Origin: JACCTI01 sp963742295 | Lineage (GTDB): Bacteria; Verrucomicrobiota; Verrucomicrobiia; Chthoniobacterales; UBA10450 | Assembly: GCA_963742295.1 (NCBI GenBank) | Contig: CAVULI010000007.1 | Coordinates: 856,127-920,126, forward strand | Length of the DNA: 64,000 nucleotides | Direction: 5' to 3' | Part shown: piece after piece, positions 50,353 through 59,515 of the stretch | Layout: every line of letters starts with the position of its first letter | Position numbering within the stretch: position 1 is the first letter of the stretch | Notes under the pieces: generated by a model | The model's input: only the letters and a program-made list of their open reading frames with translations | Databases searched by the model: none | Told to the model about the DNA's origin: nothing | Program-made: the position numbers and the translations under genes

Positions 50353-52448
50353 CTACGGCGCTAACACGTGCAGATTCTGCGGTGAGCTGGGTCTATTTGC
50401 TGTGGATGCCGGCGGAGCCACAACCACATCGTCCACCCACATGGAGGGGCCTCCTCCACTTCCAAGACCGGAGGTATCGAAACCGATCTTAGCCGACAGA
50501 CACCCCGCAGGCACGACAAAGCTTGTCTCAACCTTGGTGTAAGAACCGATGGAATCTCCAGCGTGGGTCGGCGCGATGATGTTGCGTATTATGAGTCACA
50601 TCCTTCACATAGTAAGTTACGCCGTAACCAGAGAGACTGTTTTTCTGCCAAAAACTCACTTGCATGGTCTCGCCTGGATTAGCTGGAACGAAGGCCTGCT
50701 CAATTGCCATTACTGTAGCGCCCCCGTTTTTCTGCACTTCAAAGGCGTAGCTTCCGCCATGCGCCTTCGTAGAGGACTGTATCCAGCCAGTGCCGTAAGT
50801 TGTCACCATCCATCCGGTCCAGGCAGCATCGTTATTTAGGTTGTCCACTGCGCCGCTGCGGGTTTCAAACCCTCCGTTAGTGAGCCGGTTTTCCGTGCCG
50901 GGAGCGACCGTTGCGTCGTTTTGTGGACTGGTGGCGTAGAGCGGGCCTCCCGCTGAGTTTGTTGCACTCACAACCACACGGTGGGTGTGTCCGATGTCGC
51001 TGCTTGTCTGCGTATAAGTAGAAGATGTTGCTCCACCAATATCGGAGCAATTGTTACCGCTCTCATCACAGGTGCGCCATTGATAGGCAAACGTTCCTAC
51101 CGGCTCCCACGTCCAGAATCCCGGATTGACGGAAAGCACCTGACCCTGAGCCGTGGCTCCGGTAATAGCTGGCAGATTTACGTTAACCGGAGCTTGCGGA
51201 GTCCCGCCTTCATTCATGTAGTGGGGATAGGTAAATTCCGTGTAACCAGGCTGGCTTGGCCGAGGCGTCAGCGGAGGCAATATAGTTTCTTCCCGGCTGC
51301 ACGAAGGTTCCGTCTTCGCCTGCCAGATACTGAGCAAAGGACGAATTGCTCCAGATGCGAGCCGAGTCGGAATATCGGGATGTCCCGGTTGCTGACACTG
51401 CGGATAGTCAGCGGGGTAAGCAAGTGGCTTGGTTAAAGGATTTCCATTGCAATCTTTACAACCTTCGGCGGCATATTGCGGCTCCGGAACAATGCACTTC
51501 AAAGTCGCAGGCTACCGTATAGCCTCCTTTCACACTGTTATCGAACCAATAAACTGTCCCGCCACGGAAGAAGGTGGCCTGGCTTGATGCGTAGTTGCCC
51601 GTCAGTGTGAAGTCGTTGTGCATCACTTCCACCTGCATGACGCTCTGGCGCGGCCCCGAAGAATCCGGCCCGTGGAAACCCCATATCTGATTGGTAAAAT
51701 GATTGTGGCGAACAACCACTTTGGCCGAATTGTTGCCATCCAGGAGCGAACCCGCCGCCGTGAAAGAAGCCGCGCTCGCTGTGTTATCTTCAAAATAAAC
51801 CGCATACTTGGTTCCGAAGCTGAAAGCCCGCATTGCTCGCACCGGGATAACCCCAGCTCGCGATCAGGTGTTAGCTGATTCTGCCGGATGAAGTAGCCCG
51901 AAAAATTATTACCGGACGAAGTGAAATGACAGTGATCGATGAGACCGAACGGCCCGATGCCGGCCACGCCATTACCAGCTGATCCGATCCAGCCAACCTT
52001 GCAGCCCATGATCACGAAATTCAAGATTGGTATGGTGGAAGCAATCCACCCCTATCCCGTCCACAAGAAGAAGGCCATTAGCACCCGTGCAGTTTGCGAA
52101 GATAAGGTCCCGAATGGTCTTGGTCTTACTCGTTCCCGAACTTGTGAAAATGCCGAAACCACTCGAATCCGCATTCACAGTGAGAACGGGACGATTGGTG
52201 GGGCTGGCTCCCTTCAGGGTCATCACGTAATTGTTCGCCATATTCAGACGACCGTTCCAAGCATAGGTACCGCCCGCTGTGCCCACGATGATCTGCCAGC
52301 CATCTTGTGCCTTGCTCTCGGCGTAGGTGATGGCGTTTTGCGTATCAGCCAGAGAACCGTCACTCGTGACCGTTTTGTGCGCGTCATCCCGGGTATACCC
52401 GTAAGCGCTTCCCGTGCAGAGAATCAGGGCAAGAATAAGTCGTTTCAT
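50353..52448 (-). pseudogene. Secreted beta-helix protein B with Ig-like and carbohydrate-binding-like domains, broken
   Basis: The ATG at 52448 opens a clear signal peptide (MKRLILALILCTGSAYG). Then a right-handed beta-helix domain (IVGTAGGTYAWNGRLNM, DLIFANCTGANGLLLVD, VVRHNHFTNQIWGFHG, TFFRGGTVYWFDNSV), the PGYTEFTYPH end shared with protein A, an Ig-like domain (FAYQWRTCDESGNNCSD, TSSDIGHTHRVVVSA) and a C-terminal carbohydrate-binding-like beta sandwich (NGGFETRSGAVDN to KIGFDTSGLGSGG), ending at a TAG at 50353. Shifts lie near 52010, 51830, 51490 and 50560. About 698 residues. A conserved 107-base leader sits just upstream. Confidence 0.68.
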
Positions 52449-52555
52449 AGCGCATCTGGTAGGTACCGTTCGGCGGTCGAATCGGATGGCACGTGCTGGT
52501 GCTGAGCGGGTGAATGAGCTTCGCACTTGCCTAAATTCAGCTAAATACATGCCAT
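52449..52555 (-). repeat. Conserved upstream leader, copy 1 (before beta-helix gene B)
   Basis: About 107 bases directly before the ATG at 52448 match, with interruptions, the 107 bases before an ATG at 55272. Minus-strand shared blocks include ATTTAGCTGAAT, AAGTGCG-x-AGCTCATTCACCC and TACCTACCAG, followed in both by ATGAAACGACTTA. Conservation at the nucleotide level in front of the same start codon suggests a 5' regulatory element or promoter, or recent duplication. The rest of the 242-base gap up to 52690 holds nothing I can name. Confidence 0.6.
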
Positions 52556-52690
52556 GACTTTGCAATTTCTCTGGTCTCGCTCTCCGGACCGCAACGCCGG
52601 AAGGGCATCTCCGATGTAGTCGGCTCTTTGTTTGCACAATAGCAGCTTCTCGATTGCCGGTGGTATGAACAACCCATTGAAACTTCACAG

Positions 52691-53590
52691 CTAGCTACGT
52701 TCCGGCACGCGAGGGGAGCGGAAAAGGCCGTCAATAAGTCCATGGCAGATCACTCCCAGCTTGGCGAACGTAAAGCGGGGCTTGAAGAGCCGACGTAAGA
52801 TGATCCATACCAAACCCCCGACTAGGCGAAGCCGTTCCTCCGCGGACCATGCTTCGCTAAACCGGATCATCGAAAGCTCATTGCGAACTGCAAAATAGAA
52901 ACGCCCACTCAGATCGGCCTGGCCTGTTGCCTTTTTGTGGAGGACGACACTGCGCGGGACGAATACGCCAAAGTTGTCGCGCAAAATGCGAGCGGTGTAT
53001 TCCACGTCGTCGAGCCAGATAAAGTAGCTGGCGATGGGCAAGCCGTAGCGTTCGACGGCGGAGCGATGAATCAAGACCGCAACAAACGCGTTCAGGCGCA
53101 GTGCCAGAGTGCTATGCTCGGCCGCACGGCACATCTGTGCCATGTCGCGCCGGTCGTTCAAGCGCGGGATCGTAGCGGGATCAATCGCGCCATCGGGGAG
53201 CGTGATCTTGCTCGCGAGTAAGATAGGTCTCGGCTCCGTAGCAAAACTCGCGCGCGCGCGCAGCAGTTGCTCGAGCGCATCCGGCCGGACAATGACATCG
53301 TCATCGAGCAGCCAAAACCATTCGAACTCCTGAGCGGCCGCCGCTTGCAACCCGTCGTGGAAGCCGCCAGCGCCACCGCGATTCTCCGGCGCGGTGATGA
53401 CTTGCAACGGCGGAGAAACTCCAGCGGCGGATTCTTGCACCAGCATTTCCTCCGTTCCGTCGGTGCTGCGGTTGTCCACTACGAGAATACAAGCGAGCGG
53501 ATGCGTTTGCGAGCGCAGCGCCGCCAAGCATTCGCGTAGCAGCGTCTGCCGGTTGTACGTCACCACGACCGCACATACGCCGCCCTTCAC
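52691..53590 (-). CDS. Glycosyltransferase family 2 (GlfT2/rhamnosyltransferase-like)
   Basis: A 299-residue GT2: CAVVVTYNRQTLLRECLAAL, LVVDNRSTDGTEEML, NRGGAGGFHDGLQAA and FWLLDDDVIVRPDALEQLL, the DDD motif of galactofuranosyl- or rhamnosyltransferase-like members, plus YFIWLDDVEYTARI as the catalytic base region. Intact. It follows the truncated deacetylase fragment by 10 bases. Confidence 0.87.
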   Translation of the reverse strand: MKGGVCAVVVTYNRQTLLRECLAALRSQTHPLACILVVDNRSTDGTEEMLVQESAAGVSPPLQVITAPENRGGAGGFHDGLQAAAAQEFEWFWLLDDDVIVRPDALEQLLRARASFATEPRPILLASKITLPDGAIDPATIPRLNDRRDMAQMCRAAEHSTLALRLNAFVAVLIHRSAVERYGLPIASYFIWLDDVEYTARILRDNFGVFVPRSVVLHKKATGQADLSGRFYFAVRNELSMIRFSEAWSAEERLRLVGGLVWIILRRLFKPRFTFAKLGVICHGLIDGLFRSPRVPERS

Positions 53591-53600
53591 GCGATCAAAT

Positions 53601-53900
53601 TCATCTCGGTAGCCCGGATGCCGGTGTTACCTTTAACAGCGGCCGACGGCGAGCAACAAACCAATGTCTGCGGTCGCGAATAGCCGGACATAACGACGAT
53701 TCGGCCAGAAAGGCCATCGCGCGCACACCTCGTTGTGCAAACTCTTCCGCGTCGTCCTGCGGAACCCCAAAGAGCAAGGCAGCGTCCAGTCCCGCGGAAT
53801 TAGTCTGCGCGGCAGGGACAAATTCCACATGAAAGATGCCACCGACCGCGGTGAGCAACCGTTTCGGCCACGCCGAATTCCTTCCGGGAAGGACTCCTAT
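53601..53900 (-). pseudogene. Truncated copy of the deacetylase-like gene at 28006-29643
   Basis: The first 75 residues or so match the intact gene (LPGRNSAWPKRLL against LAGRDALLPKRLL; LDAALLFGVPQDDAEEFAQ against LDAALLFGVPRDKAEEFAQ; GVRAMAFLAESS). After that the match ends and the frame stops at 53601. The codon at the matching start is ATA (53898-53900) in place of ATG, and it overlaps the methyltransferase stop. A fragment, not a working gene. Confidence 0.7.
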
Positions 53901-54781
53901 CTTTTGATTACTGAATCTGTTGATACGGCCCCTTTTTCTGAAAGAGAATATTCGGGTTGCTCCTCGCTTTCGGGAGCCTTGGTAAAATACGCCAGCCCAG
54001 TGGCACATTCCGATAGTCCGCTGCCTGCGCCAAAAATCACCGGAGGCGATTCATCCAGAGAAGATTGCCACCAGTCGGAATCAAGGATGGCCCTGATGTA
54101 GTTCGGGTAGCAGGCCTCGTGCGTGAACCAAAGACCATCGGTTACGGTTTGTGGCCAGAGATACTTGAGGCAGTCTCGCGCCGAGCTGATGAGGTCTACA
54201 TCCAGGAAGACGCATGCTGCGGCGACGTGAAGCTCTTTGAGCGAGTCTTTGAAAAAGCCCGGTACAAAGGTGCAAACATCGATTTCACCATATTGGGCGA
54301 TATTGTTTCTGACCTCTTCCAGCTCCGCGCTAAATAATCCCTCTTTCCACACTGGGACTCCAGCATTGCGCGCACGCTGCCCCCACCCAGTGTCCTCGGC
54401 TTCGTTAGGCGGCAGCCCAGCGAACGAATCACAGATAAAAAGTTTTCTTCCCGTCATTTTCGCGAGGACCGAGAGCTTGGCACTGCCCCCGCCCCGGTAA
54501 CATCCGCACTCAACAATCGCGCCCTCGGCCTTCAGTTCCAAGAGATGTTCAGCGACAAGTATGAATTGATAAGGTGAATGCGCGCACTCCACGTGCGAGT
54601 GGATCCGGGAAAATCTTTCCAGCAGCTCCTTCTTGTCGCTCTTGCTGTAAGTCCCAATGCGCTCCGACCTGAAACGCTTAGTTTCGGCTTGTGCAAGCAG
54701 AAACCTCGCGACCGTGCCGAAAAGGCCCCACCGCCGCAAGGCGTGGCTTACAGTATTACCCACTAGCATTCGTGTTAGCAT
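53897..54781 (-). CDS. TylF/MycF family O-methyltransferase
   Basis: A 294-residue methyltransferase of the TylF/MycF/NovP family, which methylate sugar hydroxyls with SAM and Mg: GAIVECGCYRGGGSAKLSV (SAM motif), LFICDSFAGLPPNEAED, and CVFLDVDLISSARDCL with the metal-binding acidic residues. Intact. It ends with STDSVIKR and overlaps the truncated deacetylase copy by four bases. A decayed copy of its C-terminus is at 29640-29850. Confidence 0.87.
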   Translation of the reverse strand: MLTRMLVGNTVSHALRRWGLFGTVARFLLAQAETKRFRSERIGTYSKSDKKELLERFSRIHSHVECAHSPYQFILVAEHLLELKAEGAIVECGCYRGGGSAKLSVLAKMTGRKLFICDSFAGLPPNEAEDTGWGQRARNAGVPVWKEGLFSAELEEVRNNIAQYGEIDVCTFVPGFFKDSLKELHVAAACVFLDVDLISSARDCLKYLWPQTVTDGLWFTHEACYPNYIRAILDSDWWQSSLDESPPVIFGAGSGLSECATGLAYFTKAPESEEQPEYSLSEKGAVSTDSVIKR

Positions 54782-54914
54782 TTAGAAGCAAAAATTTAAC
54801 GGCTCACTGCGCCGTCGGGAAAAAGCGTTCCCCAATCTGTTGGAGCGCTCTCGATCTGACTAATTGTTTATCCCACATCATCCCATGGTAAATCAACACA
54901 GATAATGAGGGTAG

Positions 54915-55020
54915 TCAGGAAGCCCTCTCGAGTACTCGATAAGCAAGCTTTTCCTGCGTTAGAAACCAGGCGATGCGACAGCCGCCGAAGGCTACGGCCG
55001 GTTGAGGACGGCGCACCATG
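54915..55020 (-). pseudogene. C-terminal fragment of a VOC family gene
   Basis: Nucleotides 54933-55020 closely match 31083-31184, the C-terminal third of the VOC gene (LVMVRRPQPAVAFGG then AWFLTQEKLLIEY). It lacks everything before, is joined directly to the acyltransferase fragment upstream, and has an indel near its end. The bases 54782-54914 between it and the methyltransferase show no gene. Confidence 0.65.
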
Positions 55021-55021
55021 A

Positions 55022-55213
55022 CTAAACCCCGTACCCGACGAAACCCGAGATCACGAAAAACGGGTCGACGCCGGCGTTGCCGACGCGCAGGTCGGGAAGC
55101 CCGGTCGTCCGATTCAAGCTATGAATGTTGCCGAGCTGAAAATGCCAAGCGGTCACCGCAAGCGCCACGATGGCACGCAAGGCTTGCAGCTGAACTATGT
55201 TCTGCTTCGACAT
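55022..55213 (-). pseudogene. N-terminal fragment of an acyltransferase-3 (OafA-like) gene
   Basis: An ATG at 55213 starts a 63-residue reading frame: QLQALRAIVALAVTAWHFQ and AGVDPFFVISGFVGYG match the two first motifs of the acyltransferase-3 family (compare QLDGLRALAV and FFVLSGFL in the intact gene at 29892). It then runs directly into the VOC fragment. The similarity to the intact gene is only at family level, so it is not a simple copy of it. Confidence 0.65.
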
Positions 55214-55272
55214 CGTATGGCTGAAATCAGTTGCTTTCCAAGGTTGTCAAATACCGTCCTAAGTCGTTTCAT

Positions 55273-55379
55273 GGCCCACCTGGTAGGTATCGACCAGCGA
55301 CAGAACCAAGTCCCAATTGCTGGCGCTGAACGGGTGAATGAGCTACGCACTTCCCCAGATTCAGCTAAATATATGCCAT
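55273..55379 (-). repeat. Conserved upstream leader, copy 2 (orphaned)
   Basis: Matches the leader at 52449-52555, including the ATTCAGCTAAATA and GGGTGAATGAGCT blocks (plus-strand sense) and the following ATGAAACGACTTA at 55272. Here the start opens only 25 codons (MKRLRTVFDNLGKQLISAI) before a stop, so the gene it once preceded is gone, replaced by the acyltransferase fragment. Confidence 0.6.
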
Positions 55380-55400
55380 CGACTAGTGAATTTTCTGGAA

Positions 55401-56830
55401 TCACGAACCGACTTTAACCCACCGGTCTTTCTCTTCTTCGGGACGGTAACCCGATAAGGATCCCGACTCGGTCGCCTTGGATGTCCTAATTCTCGCTTCT
55501 TGCTTCCGCCACTCCTGAACAAGAGTCGGCTGGCGCTTGGGGAAGTCGATTGCGATGATGTAGAGCATAAAAAAAACAAACCCGACCGTCTTGAAACCCG
55601 CTTCTGTCCAGTTGTAAATGATCGAGGACGCCAGAAATCCCAAACGAAACCTTCCCCACTCAAAGTTCGTCGAAAGGTCTCGCCGCGCTTTGGCATAGGT
55701 CGCGACAAGGAGGCCGATAAGCATGAACAAACCGATCAGTCCCAGGTTGAGGTAAGTTTCCAGATATCCGTTATGGGCTTGATTAGGTCGAAATGCCCAC
55801 AACTTCCAAATGTATGCCAGACGATCACCCATCCAAAAGCTTTCAAAGCCCGCGCCCAGGAGGGGATTAATGTCCATTTTCAGGAGGTCCCGCCACAATA
55901 GGGTCCTATCGGTCAGCGTCGCATTTCGCCCGAGGACCCCTAAGACCACTCCATAGATGTCGAACAGGGCCTGGAACGCAACAATGACTATGACCCCCGT
56001 GATGATATAGGTGCCGATCATCCGTTTGTTCACTAGCTTGGAGCCAGCAAACAAGAGCATAAACACTCCGAGCGTCAGCGAGGTCAGAGGTGTCTGGCTA
56101 TTCGCGTATTTGAACAAGTAAGCGGTCATGAACAGGAAGACCAGCACAAAGAATAAGCTCGTTCCGACGAACTCTGGAACGCGGCCGAAGTCGGGTGCTG
56201 AGGAAATGCCAGACAAAAAAAGTAACCCATGATCAGAGCAATCAAGTCCCAGGAGGTTCTTATTCGTCGTGATGCCAGTGTACATTGCCACGCCGGTCCA
56301 GACGGAATATTCACGACCCAACTGCGGGTAATACTTGATGAAGAGAATTGAAACCGGCAGCAGGATGTAGGCGACGCGTTTCATCACCGTGACAAATGCC
56401 TCCTCGGGATCGGGCTCGGTCATGATGACCAGCGCCATGATGGGATGGCCAACGACCTTTATCCACCGTCTTCAAAGCCACGAAAGGAAAGTCGGACCAA
56501 AGAACTGCTAGCAAACAGTAAATGAGAAAAGCGGCCAGCCATTGATTGTTCCGCATCAGCTGCTCCAAGCCGCACGTTTCGTCTTTCGCAGGACCTTGAA
56601 GCCGGCGACAATCAGGACGATGTAAAAGAGCCGATCAACCGGGCTTCCTTCTTCCAGAGATGCCCGCCGATGTGAAGATCCGAAGAGACTGAGCCCACTC
56701 GGAGATGGACCGGGAGCTGTTAATCACCATCCAGATGAACGGCAGCCAGAGGGCGCGCGTGACGTTCGGCTGTCCGCGGATATCCCGGCGGAAGAGAACG
56801 AAATGAAGTGACCGTCAGGACTGAACGCGA
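55401..56830 (-). pseudogene. O-antigen ligase/polymerase family membrane protein (Wzy_C), 5' half broken by frameshifts
   Basis: The 3' part is open from 56438 to 55401 and carries the O-antigen ligase core: GAGFESFWMG, AHNGYLETYLNLGLIG and several membrane segments. Upstream the same protein continues in other frames: FLIYCLLAVLWSDFPFVALK, EGSPVDRLFYIVLIVAGFK and RALWLPFIWMVINSSRS, with shifts near 56450, 56570 and 56680, starting near 56830. Complete it would be about 475 residues with 10-12 membrane helices, polymerising or ligating the glycan in the periplasm. Exact start not fixed. Confidence 0.72.
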
Positions 56831-58015
56831 CTCGAGGAGGCATTTCGCTCTTTCTCGAGCTTCGCTAACTGACCGCCCGCAAAGACCCGACCGTCGGCTC
56901 GACTTGGTTGATCTGTCCTTGCTGAAGAACACCTTGATCTGGTCGACCACATACGAAATCGCGTCGTCCGATATTTCCGGGAAGATCGGCAAGGAAAGAA
57001 TGCGCGACTGATTCGAATATGCGACCGGGAAATCATCGGGCGTGTGACCGAAGTGCGCGTAGGCCGGATAAAACGGCAAGGCCTTGGGATAATTCAACAC
57101 CGTTGCGACACCGGCATCGGCCAGATGTTTGCGCAATTCATCGCGATGTTCGGTGCGAATCACGTAGAGGTGATAGACATGCTCGCGTCCATCCGCGACC
57201 GCCGGTCTGCGAATGTCCCCTACTCCGGCGAGCAACTCATCGTAGCGCGCCGCCACGCGCTGCCGCGCTTTCGTCCAATCGCGCAGATGCGGCAGCTTCA
57301 CATTCAGGACCGCACCCTGCAGGCCATCCATGCGGCTGTTGATGCCTTCCATGACGTGATCGTTTTTTCCGCCGTGCCGCGCGAAGGTCGTCATCCAATC
57401 GGCCAGCTTGTCGTCGTTGGTCACGATGCAACCGGCATCGCCGTAGGCGCCGAGATTTTTTCCCGGGTAAAACGAATAGGTCGCGATCTGACCAAAGGTG
57501 CCGACGAGCTTCCCCTTGTAGGTCGCGAGGTGCGATTGCGCGCAATCTTCGATCACCCAAAGATTGTGCTTCTTCGCGATGGCCATGATCGCATCCATGT
57601 CCGCCGGTTGTCCGTAAAGATGGACCGGAATGATGCCGACGGTGCGACTGGTGATCTTCTCCTCGATCAATTTCGGATCGATCGTGAATGTCTCATCGTC
57701 CGTATCGCAAAAAACAACGCGGCCGCCGGCCTGCGTGATCGTTTCGGTCGTCGCGATCCAGGAATGCGCCGTGGTAATGACTTCGTCGCCGGGTTTGATC
57801 CCGAGCGCGCGCATCGCGATGTAAATTGCGTCGGTTCCATTCGCGCAGGAAATGCAATGCTGCATGCCGAGCGTCTTGGCCCACGCTTTTTCGAAAGCAT
57901 CGACCTGCGGTCCGCGGATAAAGGACGAATTGGCGATCACGTCGGCAATGGCGGCGTCGATCTCTGGTTTGATGCTCAGGTACTGCGCGTGCAGATCAAC
58001 AAAGGGTATTTTCAT
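56720..58015 (-). CDS. DegT/DnrJ/EryC1 sugar aminotransferase (WbpE-like)
   Basis: A PLP aminotransferase: IPFVDLHAQYLSIKPEIDAA at the ATG at 58015, SCANGTDAIYIAMRALGIKP, VIEDCAQSHLATYKGK, and the PLP Lys in YSFYPGKNLGAYGDAG. The normal domain end is near 56925 (YVVDQIKVFF). The remaining frame to 56720 runs into the ligase gene out of frame and is probably due to an indel; another frame stops at 56865. With the acetyltransferase and oxidoreductase upstream it forms a WbpB/D/E-like set for a 3-amino uronic or hexose derivative. Confidence 0.83.
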   Translation of the reverse strand: MKIPFVDLHAQYLSIKPEIDAAIADVIANSSFIRGPQVDAFEKAWAKTLGMQHCISCANGTDAIYIAMRALGIKPGDEVITTAHSWIATTETITQAGGRVVFCDTDDETFTIDPKLIEEKITSRTVGIIPVHLYGQPADMDAIMAIAKKHNLWVIEDCAQSHLATYKGKLVGTFGQIATYSFYPGKNLGAYGDAGCIVTNDDKLADWMTTFARHGGKNDHVMEGINSRMDGLQGAVLNVKLPHLRDWTKARQRVAARYDELLAGVGDIRRPAVADGREHVYHLYVIRTEHRDELRKHLADAGVATVLNYPKALPFYPAYAHFGHTPDDFPVAYSNQSRILSLPIFPEISDDAISYVVDQIKVFFSKDRSTKSSRRSGLCGRSVSEARERAKCLLESRSVLTVTSFRSLPPGYPRTAERHARPLAAVHLDGD

Positions 58016-58031
58016 TTTGCCTAACGAGTAG

Positions 58032-58502
58032 TTAATTAATCCGACGCAAGAGTCGGGCCGGATTGCCCACATAAATGCCGGGCTCGGTGATGTCTTTGGT
58101 CACGACCGCGCCGGCGCCGATCACGACGTTATCGCAGATCGTCACCGGAAGGATGGTTGCATTCGTGCCGACGCTGACGTGGTTGCCCAGTTTGGTCGAA
58201 CGCCACAACTCGCGTTTGCCCTTGGCCGGTCCGCCTTGTTCGAAAAGGTCATTGATGAACATGGCGCCGTGCGAGATGAAACAATCATCGCCGATCGTGA
58301 CCAGTTCGCAGATGAAGGCGTGTGATTGAATCCGGCAGCGTTTTCCGATCGTTACGTCCCGCTGAATTTCGACGAACGGTCCGACAAAAGTTTCGTCGCC
58401 GATCGCGCAGCCGTAAAGATTGACCGGCTGCACCACGGTCACGTTCTCGCCAAACGTCACGTTGATGATTCCGACTGTGCGCAGGTCCGGTTCGTTTTTC
58501 AT
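58032..58502 (-). CDS. Left-handed beta-helix N-acetyltransferase (WbpD/WlbB-like)
   Basis: A 156-residue hexapeptide acyltransferase: IGDETFVGPFVEIQRDVTIG, CELVTIGDDCFISHG, LGNHVSVGTNATILPV, VIGAGAVVTKDITEPGIYVG. The ATG at 58502 shares a base with the preceding stop (TGATG), preferred over the Met 29 codons upstream. Resembles WbpD/WlbB, which acetylate the amino group set by the WbpE-like aminotransferase directly downstream. Confidence 0.85.
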   Translation of the reverse strand: MKNEPDLRTVGIINVTFGENVTVVQPVNLYGCAIGDETFVGPFVEIQRDVTIGKRCRIQSHAFICELVTIGDDCFISHGAMFINDLFEQGGPAKGKRELWRSTKLGNHVSVGTNATILPVTICDNVVIGAGAVVTKDITEPGIYVGNPARLLRRIN

Positions 58503-59509
58503 CACATTGGTTTGGCGCGTTCGAGAATGGAAACCACCGTGCGCGCGTGACTGAGTCCGGTGAGCGGCTGTTGCGAATTGAAAATGCAATCGCGGAAATG
58601 TTCCGCCTCCACCCGCAGCGGTTCCTTGAATTTCACTTCCGGAAAAAGAATGTCGCCGCTGCGATAATTGAACTGCACGCGCTGCGGATGATCGAAGTCC
58701 ATGTGTTGCCCGAGAATCGCCTTACGATCGATGCCCTTGTCGTAGATCGCGATCTTGTTGTCCGCGACATCGTCGTAAACCACCATCTTCCTCGAGCCGA
58801 CCACGATCATCTTTCGCACTTTCTGCGGATCGAGCCAGCTGACGTGAATGTTGGCGATGACTTTGCCGGGATATTCGAGGCTGAGAAAAACAACGTCGTC
58901 GATGCCGTCCTGCATGTAGGCCATTCCCCGGCGCGAAATCGAGACCGGCTCCGGATCGCCTAACCAATACTGAATGATGCTGATGTCGTGCGGCGCAAAA
59001 TTCCAGAGCGCGTCGATGTCGTCGCGAATACGACCGAGATTCAGGCGCTGACTATAGATGTAGCGAATCTCGCCGAGTTCGCCCGCATCGATCAGCTGCT
59101 TCACATAACGAACGGCGGAGTTGTAGATGAAGGTATGGCCCGTCATGACGACGAGGTTTCGTTCCTTGGCGCAACGTGCCAGTTCGTCGACGTCGCTGGC
59201 TTTCGTCGCCAGCGGTTTCTCGACAAAGACATGCTTGCCGGCGCGCAGAACTTCGCGCGCCAGTTCGAAATGCGTGTTGGCCGGCGTCGCGATCACGACT
59301 GCCTTCACTTCATCATCCGAAAGCGCATTCGCGGCCGAATCGAGCGCACGCGTGCGCGGAAAATTCGTTTCGACAAAACTGCGGCGCTCCGCGCTGGCAT
59401 CGACCACGTACTTTACGGCGCAGTCCGGCAGCGCGGAAAAATTGCGGAGCAGATTCGGTCCCCAATATCCGCAACCAAACTGAGCGATGGTTAGTTTTTT
59501 GTCTGACAC
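58502..59509 (-). CDS. Gfo/Idh/MocA family sugar dehydrogenase (WbpB-like)
   Basis: A 335-residue oxidoreductase: AQFGCGYWGPNLLRNFSAL (Rossmann motif), VFVEKPLATKASDVDEL with the catalytic Lys, and ALWNFAPHDISIIQYWLG. Together with the acetyltransferase and aminotransferase it forms the three-gene set that oxidises C3, aminates it and acetylates it on a UDP-HexNAc derivative. The coupling by overlapping stop/start supports this. Sugar stereochemistry is not determined. Confidence 0.83.
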   Translation of the reverse strand: MSDKKLTIAQFGCGYWGPNLLRNFSALPDCAVKYVVDASAERRSFVETNFPRTRALDSAANALSDDEVKAVVIATPANTHFELAREVLRAGKHVFVEKPLATKASDVDELARCAKERNLVVMTGHTFIYNSAVRYVKQLIDAGELGEIRYIYSQRLNLGRIRDDIDALWNFAPHDISIIQYWLGDPEPVSISRRGMAYMQDGIDDVVFLSLEYPGKVIANIHVSWLDPQKVRKMIVVGSRKMVVYDDVADNKIAIYDKGIDRKAILGQHMDFDHPQRVQFNYRSGDILFPEVKFKEPLRVEAEHFRDCIFNSQQPLTGLSHARTVVSILERAKPM

Positions 59510-59515
59510 AACTCG

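Noticed and set aside
57044..58024. Long plus-strand frame of 326 codons
   Set aside because: It lies opposite the DegT aminotransferase, whose motifs and length are clear. High-GC wobble positions produce such antisense frames, and the translated product matches no family I know.
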